From: Hymenolepis diminuta
Taxonomy: Eukaryota; Platyhelminthes; Cestoda; Cyclophyllidea; Hymenolepididae
Direction of reading: 5' to 3'
NCBI GenBank assembly: GCA_900708905.1
Contig: CAADRB010000013.1
Coordinates: 2,657,367 to 2,721,366, forward strand
DNA length: 64,000 bases
Positions 1-12,500 of this stretch are shown piece after piece. The number at the start of each line of letters is the position of its first letter. Positions within the stretch are counted from its first letter, which is position 1. Position numbers and translations under genes: made by a program. The notes under the pieces were generated by a model. It was not told where the DNA came from, made no database searches, and saw nothing but the letters and a program-made list of their open reading frames with translations.

Positions 1-572
1 ATATCTCCAACTCTGTTACCCCGACTGCTTTTGTTTAATCGCTATCGATTGCAGTACTCTTCCTAACTCGCTATCACACTTATTTCTTCTTTCCCGCTTT
101 TGATTCTAACAATACCATAAGAATCCATAAATTTAATAGTCCCTCACACACCGAACGTTTTAATACATATATACATATATATATTATTATTAATACATAT
201 CTGGAAGTTCGAAAGTAATTGCTTCAATCTCGAACACCTTATCATTTCCTATGACATCGCCTACGGTATTTGTTCTAAAAAGCGAAAACTCGGTCCTTCG
301 CTTTTGATGAGCAAACAATATTTTTGATGAAAACAAACCCAGTTGCATACTATGGCTAAGATCGGATAACAACAGTGTCGTGACAGGCAGAATTCGTTTC
401 AAGAATCCATAACAAAATAAAAGTAAACGTTTAATACAAATTATATTACAGCTGAGATCATATGCTGACTTCTTTTGGTAAGTGACAATCTTTTGCATTC
501 ACCAGTAAGAAATAAGAAAAAAACACTTCCTTTTTTACAACATATGAATTTAATGCAAAAAATAAAACGTTC
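1..572. other. 3' flank of the INTS1-like gene, nothing firm
   Basis: AT-rich sequence downstream of the minus-strand stop at 573. An open frame on the minus strand at about 190-410 (protein-like stretch including ILPVTTLLLSDLSHS) could be a further 3' exon, because vertebrate INTS1 continues for roughly 190 residues beyond the acidic segment where this model stops. I found no convincing acceptor for it. A short TA-rich microsatellite lies at about 164-184. Confidence 0.3.
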
Positions 573-3500
573 TCAATTTTCTGGAACTTCGTCCTCTCCA
601 CCTCCTTCATCTTCCGCAACACTTTTTCCGTCTTTTTGATCTTCTCTTTGACAAGAAAGGGAACGCTCAACAACATCCAATGATGCAACTAGTTTCTTGA
701 GTGTAGAATTTGCTGGCACGCCCCGATTTCCAATGTAGGTCCTTATTTCCGCAATCATAAGAATACCCTGGTGGGATAAGACACTTATCTCTGAGTTTTG
801 AACCTCAGATTCGTGCAGGTCACCCCGCAGGCGTGTAATAAGACGTTGGCCAATTACGGCTAGGGTCTGACATAACCAACTAATTATGAGATTGAAATTC
901 GGATAACTTTTTGTTGAGATATCAACGAGCCGTAGGAGGGAGAAGATGAAATCAAAAAGATCCAAAGTTCCACGGTATGCTAAAAGAAATTAAGAAGACT
1001 AGAGACTACGTATAAAATATGGCAGAATATTTAATCAGACACATAAAATTAATGAACTAGGAGTTTTTACAAAAGAAAATCATGGCCTCAGAAGTCTTGA
1101 AGAGTGCCAATGGAAGCAGAGATGCTAATTTAACAAAAATACCCAAGGCTGGGAAAATATTGTAAAAAATGAGTTGAGAAATTCATCAAATTAACTTTAA
1201 TAACTGATCATCTAATAGTAATCCATACTGGTATGCAACAAAAGGGCGTTCTCCCAAGTCAGAACAAAACTTCATATCGTTAAAAACGTGGTTCTGTATT
1301 CCATACAATTACAAGTTGATAGCACGAATCACTTTAGTGAAATTATCAGTTTAATGGAGATCATCAAAGTTTAGACGTAAATTGGCTTTAATCGTATTTA
1401 CTGATAATTAATTAACTACTGGGGTCAAACCGTCGCATGGACAGATAACGTGGGACATTGATGACCTTAAAACCCTGGCCATATTTGATATTCAGTCTAT
1501 TCGACGGTCGTTAAGACACTAAGACTTCATGGTCTGTCAAATAATACTAGGACATTTAGGAATATGATCGTGATCGATTTAATATTTTGTCCAGCTTACC
1601 GCCACTAATTACCTATTTTCGTTACTTCAAGCGAAAGAAAATAACGGTTATAACATAATCCAAGTTTCCATTTCAAGATTTGATAAACTGTAAAACCTTA
1701 CTGAATGACTTCCATTTTCCCAACTTGTTGAGAGTGATCAATCACTATGCGTCCAACTCCGGTTCATCTAAAAAGTAGACCTACCGACTTGGAATGAAAG
1801 GGAAGTTAGTGACTAGATATCGATCTGTCAATGAAAATGACGGAGATCAGTGACTCAGTAAAGTTTGAAGTCCGATAATTTTTCTTAGATCAAAATACGG
1901 CAATAAAACACAAATAAACAGTCAATAAACACAGATTTTAAATGTATCCAGGTCTCAACAACATATATTGGGTTAACTTTCCAGATATCTCCATAACATT
2001 CAACCCTGTAAATGACTTGACTTTTCTGTCAATCTATGGAGACAGGCCAATATAACTAATTGAGCATTACATCATATGCTGATATCCAAACATGCTATAT
2101 AATGTGTATTCTGAATATATTGTTAGTAATGTAACATTCAATATTTACAGTTCTCTTTCTCAAATCCGTGCAGATAAAAATTACAATTACTCAAGAGTAA
2201 TCACAGCAAAAACCATAAATATAAGGAAACTCACTTCCAAGATAAATGCTTTGGAACGCCGAGATTGCAGAATCAGCGGACCGCATCTGAAAGGGTAAAC
2301 TGATAAAACCTCCCGAAACCATTTGATCCACAAAACCCATAGCTCGAGCCCAGCACTCCGTTGCATCCACCTCATCCAAAAGAGAAATTCGGCGGAGAAA
2401 CTAAGGAAGTGAAAAACTTCATCAGAATTTCATCATTCAAATAAAATTTCTTTCTAGAAAATACAGTTTGCAGAGAAGTAAATTATAAAAGGTTATCAAA
2501 ACATCTGATGATATGAAAAGTCCGGGGCAAACGGGAACAAAAAAATGGATAAAAAATAAATCTCATAGCGTAACCTACCATGTAAAGAGCAAGAATAAGG
2601 GTGGGCGCTGAAAGAGCAGCCCAAACTCTATAAATTTCTGGATTCCGGCTGGCCACGGTTCGGATGTGATTGACAACAATGTTCCAGACGCTATCACAGA
2701 GGGTCACCAATTGCAAAACCTCCTCGAAATCCCCAGGAGAGATAGGTTTGGCGAAAGAAAGTAGCGATGCAGGGGTTTGAGTAGACTTGAAAAAGAATTT
2801 AAAACGATTCTTTGTGCTGAATTAAAAAAAAAACGAACGCTTCAATATCAATCTGAGTTTTGACTTCAATGCTAATAACACAGATATGCAATGAACAGGA
2901 GTATTTACAGATGGGAATAATAAGTTGTTTGTGGAGATGAGAACAAAATTGCCCCATATTTCAAGTTGCGAATGACACCTCTTTGACCTTAAAATCTTAC
3001 TAAATTTAGATATTAGTTAAAGCTCATTTTTGAAGGGCATCATTTTAGCATCACACGGAATCCCGATATATAACATTTACCGAGGGGAAAGGAGAGTAAA
3101 TTAAGAAGATTTCAGTAGCTTGTGGTCGATTTGCTACTCTCTAATTGCTCATCAGGTCGCAAAACCGTCTTATTACCAAATGAGTTATGATGTTGTTATT
3201 TTAACGCGAAGGTAACGGAGCAGAAAAGGTCAAAATTAAATGTCCCATAGAGAATAACAAACCAGTAGCTTGGAGAATGATAATGCCAACTCATAATACC
3301 GATTGCACAAATACTAGGAACTGATGCCAATGTTTTTTTTCATTTGGTCCGAAAATTAGTGGCAAAAGACCACTGCGTGATATTGTTATTGTTATTATAT
3401 ATATGTGTGTGTATATTTATATATATTTATTTATTTAATAGCGTCCTAAATTCCGGAAGACGGCTGACAATGCAAGGGGGAGATTTTCAGCCAAAATATC

Positions 3501-6500
3501 CCCGTTATTTTATGATCTATGTTAGTGTATTCCAAACTCATTTAAGAGGAGCTATTTCCAGCAATGATAGCGAGTAGGGGATAAAGAAACGGGAGTCTGT
3601 CTAATGAGAAACTCAGCTTCTGCTCCTCCTCTCCTAATCAGTATTAACCAGTACGTTCATGCTGTTTACCGGATGACAACGAGACCGTGATCTCAGAGTT
3701 GTCAGGCTTGCACGCTGAACGCCACACCAAGAGAGATTATTTAAGGATAAAGGAATAAAGAGAAAATAGACAACGATTAAAATTTGTATCAAGGGTGGAA
3801 ATTAAAAGTGTACCGGAGAGTAATGGAAGTAACATTTATGAGTTAATCGCAGGAAAGTAAACATTTCTCTTAATTTGAATGCATTATTAGTATCTCTTAT
3901 TCTTCAAGACCCTCTTGACTTAAAATATTTAGGGACATAACGTACCGCTTGAGTTTAGCTTTAAAGACTGCTGGGTGAGCATTTTATCGGGCGTCGATTT
4001 TCTTAAGAGCGAGTTTTCATACATAGGTATTTCCATTTCGCATAAATGCTAAGCCAGTTCTGGTAATTTTATAGTAGAAGATGCTTGTATCTCTTATTTA
4101 TCTTCCAAATGATCTGAATAGCAATTTTTAAAAGTATGATGAGGACTAGGCTCAAACCCCACGTTCTTGATAATTTATTTCTTTCTAATTTATTAGAAGG
4201 TGGAGCCCAGGAGTTTAGATAATTAATCGATCTATCAGACTGGAAGTACACTATCGGTAAAACTGTAAGTCTTGTAATTCGACAATGATTAATGACTTAT
4301 GCATCCTCTTAGACATTTAGGTAAGGTGAATAAAACATCTTGGAGCCTGGAAGAGGAAGATGCACGAAAATTTTAAGAGATTTACGAAGGGAAACAAAAG
4401 AGAGGAGACACATCTACAGCTTATTCATCAAAGTCTTGGAAAGAAAAAAGGAGAAGTAGATGATGACAAGTTGACATCGATGCGAACGTCAAATTTCCAA
4501 AGTTAAAAAATATCAGGTCTGGCTCGAAGATGAAATAGGGAGAACTTGGAGATAAAAGGGAGTGCGCAAGCGGGAGCAGTGGAAATACATTAGTGGAAAT
4601 TGTGACAACTGACCGCCTTAGTAAAATGCTTCAAAGTTAGATATTAATATAAATTATGAATAGATTGGCTAAGGCTATAATTTTAACTTCCAAAAGATGC
4701 ATTAAAATACCATTTAAAAGCATCGAAGATATGGTTTTGATGACAGATAATGGAATACGATTAGCATATAACATAATGCAGTAAAATGTAGTATCGCTTC
4801 TAATTTTCCCAAGAGCAAAAATATAACCAAAGTTCTCACTACCAAAAAATGGGAAAATCTACAGTTTAGACAAGTTATCAATGGGAAAATTAGCGAAATT
4901 CAGATTTTAATAGCGTGCATTCTTGAACACCAAACCCAACTAAAAGGTGTGTACAAAGGGGAAATTTTCTCTATGAACATATAGTATCATCGAATGCTCA
5001 CAAATGAGTATACGATGATAAGGTACGAGTGATTTGATCACCTTATGCCCAAAGACGATTTGCCACCATGCACTCTGAATGGCTTCTATAAGAAGGTCAT
5101 TTATAAGATGTTCTGATGTTCCGTGTCTAGTAGATATAAGTTGGAACGAAGAGAATAAAATTAGAAATAGACGAATTCAGACAAAGCTAAGTTCCATTGA
5201 CTTTCCATTTTCTTGTCTTCACCACCTCTTCACCTCTAATTTGTACCACCCTCTTCAAAACTGAAAATTACAACGTTTTGCCTTAACAATAAACGTAAAC
5301 TCCCTGTCAAAGATTTCAATTTCATTCCATTCAGTGCGTCGATCCCAAGTTGAATTGTTTCACAACCAAATTAATAAGAGAAACAAGTCTACTTGAGGCT
5401 GTTTCATATTAATAAGTGCAGTTATACTTAAGAAACAGATAACATTGTGTCTTAACAACGGATAAAAAAATGTATAAGTTAAGCGATTCGTAACGTAACA
5501 CTATATTTCATAAGAAAGAATATTAGATGTATTGTATGCTACAGTTATATCTCATTAAAGCCAAGAGGATCAATCAATGGATCATGGACACAAAGGTTAT
5601 ATATATTCTCGATGAATCGACATAAGCACAGAAGCACCAAAGCAAAACCAAAAAAAATTGAACTTGAATCAATAACGCTGCAATTAGACAACGTATTCGT
5701 GGTATATACTTGCTAAAACGAGCGTAATACCCAGATACAGCATAACCACAAAAAATTAATTTTGCCGGTAAAGGAAAGAGAGAAAGTGCGTCTTTTCCCC
5801 CATTAGGGAAATTAATGAGGGAAGAGAGGTAAACATTTTATCCCACGTAGAGAAGAGGAATAAAAGCTAGGAAATTTTGGGCTCGAAATGAAAACAAAGT
5901 GCAGGATTTGAGATTTGTCTATTATCTGGCTTTGACATTTAATTATACAATAATACACAAAGGAAAGGAGAGTAGAGCTATTGTCATCCTTAAAACGTGA
6001 TTTCCCTGTCAGTTTAGTCGAACAAATGAACCGAGTCTTGAATTTTAACACCTCTTCTCTTGGATAGAAAATTCTCAAGTTATCATTCTTCCGACGGACA
6101 CTTATTCATTAAATAGAAGACTTATAAAATTATCTATTCAGATTTATCGATCTCTTCAAGAGGCATTTAAGTTTTATCCTTCTTTGTTGAAAGGGTTATC
6201 ATCTGTAAAGGACAGTTTGATCCATTTTGAATCAGGTAGATATTAAAAATTATTCACTTAATAAACTTGAGCCCAAAAGTTAATCATTTTAACTGATTCA
6301 AACTGAGAAATCTACCTAGGTTTCATTCGACATGTTGTAGAGCAGAGAAAGAGACTAAGTGACATTTAAGCTAAATTTCAACTCTAAAAGCATCAAATCC
6401 AGAGGAAAGACGAAAAGATAGATGTGGGGAAATTGTGATCCACAAACTCGAATAGAAAAGGACGCTGAAAAATAGCTTGAAGTAGGTGGCTCATCTAGAT

Positions 6501-9500
6501 TGACCAATAAGCGATGATAGAAGGACGCTTGCCTAACCTTGAATGACCTTCTTAACGGGACAATTAAGCAAATGACTAAACGATGTGCTATAATAGTATC
6601 TGCGAACACCAGCTGGTAAATGATGACGAAGCAAGTAATATGGGAAATTCACGACGATTAAATTCTTTCATAGAGACATCTAAAGCAGACCCACAAGAAA
6701 GACATGCGGTGGTAATAAAAGATGGGATGGGAAGTACCGCTTTTCCCATTTAACTTGCAGGGAATCGATTCCAAAGTAAATACAATTAGATGGGGAGAAT
6801 TCAATATATAGGCCTCCGAAGGCAGACAACTGAAATGATAAGTACACGTCTAATTTGGAAACTAAACTTCTTACGCTGAAAACTAATTCAGTCTTCTTAT
6901 TAAAACAGATAAAAGAAATCACAAAATTAATCCAGCAAAAGGTCGGACAACGCAAAAAGAGCGATATATCACAGACCTTGTAAATTTGCCGACAAACAAT
7001 CTCATTGAAACCCAACTCGAGGTGAATAAATTTGCACAAATTGTAAAATATGTTCCTAAGAAAAAATGTTTCTACACAAGAAAAATCTAAAGAACTTGCC
7101 TTTCATTGAGAGCATCAACATCGACCAATTTGGACTGCGTGAGACACTGAGGGAGAAAGATGATCGCGTTCTCGTCTAGATTTGCAGGTAGACAATCGAT
7201 AGATCGTAGAAAGAGACGTCGTCCTTGATCCCTGGAATCTACAAGGACATTCCGCAGTCTTTCTGTTACTCCAGAAGTGTTAGAAATCAGAGTAGAACAG
7301 AGGTGAACCGCTAGAGGAGATCGAAGTTTTTCAAGAAGTTGAAGACATGGTGGAGCAACAAGGTCTAGTGGAATATCGGTAGGAGGTCGTGGGAGAAGTA
7401 TGAGAGCAAGGCATTGGGTAAACATTTCAGCTCTTTTTCTTGATGAAAGTACTGAAGATTCATCATTGACAAGTTCTGAAAGATATGGCCAAGTAGCCGG
7501 CTATTAAAGGAAAAGAGTATCACTATTAATTTGAGAAAATAGAAAAGTTATTGTCAATTCTTTTATACATTTGTTCCAGGTATCTACCAAATGAGCTCAA
7601 AATGGGATAACTGGGAGAGACTTTCTCATTCAAATTCCAAAACCGACTTCCGCCGATTCTGATTGAAAAGGAAAATCACAACCATAAAAGATAAAAGTAT
7701 GAAGTATCCAGGACCATAAATTCATGTAACTCTTTATCAATAAAAAACCTTCTTATCCCGAAAGGTTTTAACTTTAACACGATGGGAATTCTAACGATTA
7801 ACCATATCGAAGATATTCTACTAAAGAAGGTCCAAATTCTAAATTTCTTAATGCTGGCAAATCGAAAGCGCCACAAAAACTGTAATAAATAAGTGGTAGC
7901 AATCATTCTTTTGAAAGATTATTATTATTATACCACTAAAAAATAGAATTTCATTTTATGGAATGCACTAAATGGCCCATCACGTGCGGTGCACTAGGGT
8001 TCAGCCTTGTCATCGTTGCGATAGATCAAACTCTAATTAACAAAACCACTTCTGGGTATAATGAATATGATTAGTTTTAAGACAATTACAGAAACTCTTA
8101 TCCAGTATTTGTGGAAATTATCATTTGGGAAATAAGAGAATGATAATTATTATGCAGCACAGCGTTGAATATCATGATTTTAGGTGAAAGTGCAGAACAG
8201 GTCAGCATTAAAACCAGCAACCCAGTGAGAGAACACAGCTCAGTTAATTTTTAATCCATTTTCGGATGAGTAAACATAAATATTTAAGTTCAATAGTTAA
8301 AATAGGTTCCAATTTCTTACAATAATGACAAAATGGATGTTTTTTTCAAATAAGGAGGAGCTTCAAATGACTTTCATTCTCCTTTCTTCCAAACCAAGTG
8401 CTGAGGGACTCTCCCCTTAGATATGCGTCTGAGAATCTGGATTAATATACATCATTTTCCTAAATTTGATTCTTCATGATTGATCTTGAGTTAGGATAGC
8501 ACGCAGACAATATTAATCTACGGCTAGAAGCGGTTCTTAGAAGCGAAGTGTAATTTTATAAAATAAACCAGTTCTGACTCTATTTTTAATATTTCTAGCT
8601 TTGAATGTGCTTTAAAATTTCGGCCACTTTTTTTTGCGTCCTTTACTTTGTGAACTCTTATTTCTTGAAGTGCTAACAAAATCACAGAAGCGTAAAACCT
8701 TCCTCTTAAGTTTACGTTTTTACGAGATTGTAGCTAGGGTCATTTTTTTTCAAATGCTGACTGTTTTCAGTCACTCTATTTATATTCCTGCACACTTATA
8801 AGGAAATAAATGAAAATAGGGGCTCGCATCTACCTGTTCCGGTTGTAAAGGCAAAAAAGAATGGAATTGGCATGACCAATCATTTGATCAAGTCAACAAC
8901 CTCTGAATATCGCGAACATGAACTTATAGTATGCACACGCTAACTCCTGTATCTGGGTGCACTGTTCATCATTTGATGAAATTTTATCGGCTGCATATCA
9001 ACGGACAAAAAACACGGAATTTGTCAACTCTTTTGATAGCCATTAGGGAGACTATTCGCCTTTTAAGGGAATTTCTAAGCCCGACTACGTTGGACTCTTA
9101 AAATGGATTCACGGGAGGGATTAATGCTACTTTAAACTCCCCAGAAAATTCATGAACCAAAGCCATAAAAATTGCATTACGGAAAGTTTGAATATTAGAG
9201 AGTTAATTACAGCGCTTTTGAAGAAGTGGACAACTCGACCTCCAGGATTCGAATACATTAAGATTTTTAGCATTCTAAGTTCATTTTATTTATTCCTACT
9301 TAAACCCTGGTTCATCGCTTGATGAACTGCTTCGCCATACTCTACGTTCAGATGTTATCTGACGACTAAAACTTGAAAGTTATTTTGTACTGCCATTGAA
9401 AAAATACCTTAGTAATAATGAAAAGGATTTGCTTTGTAGATGCTTAACATCACTGATGTATGGCGAGAAAGGATTATCAAATGTTCAACGAAAGCAAAAC

Positions 9501-12500
9501 ATGTAAAAAGAGGTGGCTGCTAGACTGTGTAACAAAAAAAATTATAAGCAGTGCTACTGATTGTTTGCAAACATTCGCAGAAAAGGAAATAAATCTCTTA
9601 CATTATAAGAGAGATCACTGCATTACAAATGAAACACATTCACATTAAACTTTTTTCTGTTACTCGGCCGCATTTTTCGTTTACAGGTTACGAGAATAGC
9701 GCCTCTTCTGTGTTTTCTTATCTATATTCTTTCCTGGCAATAGTGTAGGTTGTAAAACATGAAAGAGTTATAACTTGGCAGTTTTCTGTTTTATGTTAGT
9801 ACCTGCTACGCTACGGACATCATTCAGCAAGCCCAGTTTAGTATATTAAATGTCAGAAAATGTAATCGAATATTTTAGGCGCATTTGAGACTTCATTCCT
9901 CGTGCACCGGATTACCGATTATTGGATTTCTACGATCGAATCTAGAGACATAAGTTCACCATTAAAATAATAATTATTGCAGCTATTGGATGACCAACTA
10001 GTTACCGTAAATCCCATTCTATATAAGTAAATTTACTTCATTAAAAAACATTTAAGCTACAGGTTTTCTCTCTTCTTCTGGGGTCTGAGTAACAAGAGTT
10101 TGATAAAGTGGTGACTAAGCTTTGCAAAACACACTATGTCTTTCTAACCAATAAGCTGACCTGAAAAAAAATTACAAAAAATTTTACCTGATCAAGAAGA
10201 CAGGTAATTACATAGATCCAGAGTTTTCGCACAGTCGATTTCACCATTGAATCCTCACCTCCACCACCACTATTATCATCGTCATTATCTGTCAGATCAA
10301 AACCTGTTGATGCCGACGTAGAAGAAACGGAGAACTTAGCAGCTTGATTGGCCAAAGAAATCTGTTCGGGATCCAAATCACCGCTTCGAGGTAAGTAGCA
10401 CATCAGTTCCATGCGCTGGCGATTTTCACCATGCAATATCAAGCTATCATCATCTTCCCGGGTCTCAGAAACATCTGAATCGAACGTTTCCAACAGGGAA
10501 ACCATCAGATTGTGTAAAATAGAAGTCCGGTTTCCATTGATATTAATGGTGAAAGCGTAGCTAACATGATTGAGAATCTATGGGGAAGGAGTATTTCGTA
10601 CTTTCAGTAGATCAACTCACTTTATAGAGGACAGGTAGAAGAGCAATAGAATTTTGAATAATTGGAAATCGAACTAGCTCCAACAAGAATTCCAGCGGTC
10701 GAGTTAGCAATAGCATATCTGCACTCAATAAGATCTAGGTAAGCAAAATAATATTATAAGGCGTATTTCAAAGAAAATTTTTAAATTAATTTTATTATTT
10801 TTTTAAAATATAACTTACTTCTTTTGAGACCGTATTAGATGATACGTTATCACGCCAAAATTTGGACATTTTTGAGGCGGGTTGACAATCAGAAACTCCC
10901 GGACCTGCCGACAAACGATTGAAGAAGGTGCGCAGATAGCTTCGAAATTTATTTTCCTCCGAGGGGAGGGGAGTAATTAACCCCCGGAATTTATTTTGCA
11001 GATGATCCAAAATCTCAGTTTTTACTTCGGATGAAAGAACTGACATCAGCTCTTTGAGCAACTAAAGGAAAGCCATTCAAAAATTTAATAATGCTACTTA
11101 ATCTAAATAAGTAAACACAAAGTTCAGGAATGGACTTGCATCCTCATGACTACTAAAAGGCAACATTTTGCTTCGGAGGTAGTTAAGTTTACGTATCACA
11201 GCCATGGCAACATCTGAATCCTCGTTTAGAAATGAAACTTGGCGATTCAGTCGAGGTAAAACCCTAAAAGGAGGGGAAGACAAATAAATCATAAATCAAA
11301 AATGAAAAAATCCGACATACTTCGAAGAACACAGAGCATCATCAAACATTGAATTTCTCAGAAAAGCAAGAGTGTAATCTACAAGTGAAAATAGGCATAA
11401 CATTCATAAAAAGTGTAGGAATTGACAACCTTTAACGCAAAGACCACGGTCAATATTCCAAGATATCAGATCAGCATGACTAGATTGATCAGGTATCTGT
11501 CCAGAAACGGACAGAAGATTCTGAACAAATTGTTGAAGCCGTGGAAGGTCACAATCGGCTAAAATACGACCCATTTCTGGCAAAAGAGTGAGAAATTGGG
11601 AAAGAAAGAAGGCATAGCCCAGAGCGAGACGACTGTACAAAGTGGGGTCGTTTTGAATCTTTGGAACGAGTTCATCAAATGCAGGTTCCCTTAAGGTGAC
11701 TTTCTCATACGCCCTGGAAATTAATATATAAACACAGAATAAGTTTCATTGTGGTACTCTAGATCTTACAAAACAAAAACGGATGTTGATTAGTATCTTA
11801 TCAACATAGGAAAATAGACTTTTCTGGAGCGATTATAATCAAAACTTAAGTAATGACGCATGAGAACTATTCGTTAGAAAATTATTCACCTATCATTATT
11901 CATATATATGTAGTGATCCCCATCATCATCAAACTGATCATATTTCTCACCGATTAAAATCTTCCATCTTCGAACTCAATTATCTAGGAAAATAGCGAAC
12001 TCAATCGCGTCCAGTCTATCAATTTAAGTGCACATTTTCAAAGTGTATTGAAAAGCATCAATGTTGTCAAGTCAATCGGAATCGTTAATCGATAAAGTCA
12101 AGGCTCTACCCATGTACCCTACCCCCTTGTGTTCCCCCGACTGACCCGTTTTATTTGTCTTCTCTCCCAATATGAACAGTAATGTACACGTACATCAAGT
12201 CCACCGCTTTTTTTCTTTCATGTACGCAGTGCCTCCTCAACTGTTGTGTTTCCTCTATACTCAGTAAAACTCTCAAACCAACGATCTGTCTATCTTGCTG
12301 TTGTATATCCTACAGAATAGCTAAGGTAAAACCAAATACCTTAGCCGCTAAGTCCTACCTTCAAAATAAGAAACCCGAGATCCGACGTTCACTAAAGAAA
12401 ATCTCAGCAACATTTGACCTTAGGAGAGAGAAGCTCACAATCTAACAGCCCTCTTATCAGTCAGAAAATAACCATCCAAATCATGGATGCTAAAAAAACC

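Noticed and set aside
190..498. 102-codon minus open frame as a separate gene or final INTS1 exon
   Set aside because: Part of it looks protein-like, but no acceptor fits the upstream phase and it does not resemble the expected INTS1 C-terminus. Mentioned only as a possibility.
6355..7039. Open minus frames in the 4.3-kb intron as missing exons
   Set aside because: Composition is low-complexity and hydrophobic, with no matched donor and acceptor in the right phase; the flanking exons already join cleanly in phase 0.
12182..12445. 87-codon plus frame inside the INTS1-like intron
   Set aside because: Antisense to the host gene, no recognisable domain, no promoter or splice context; consistent with chance.
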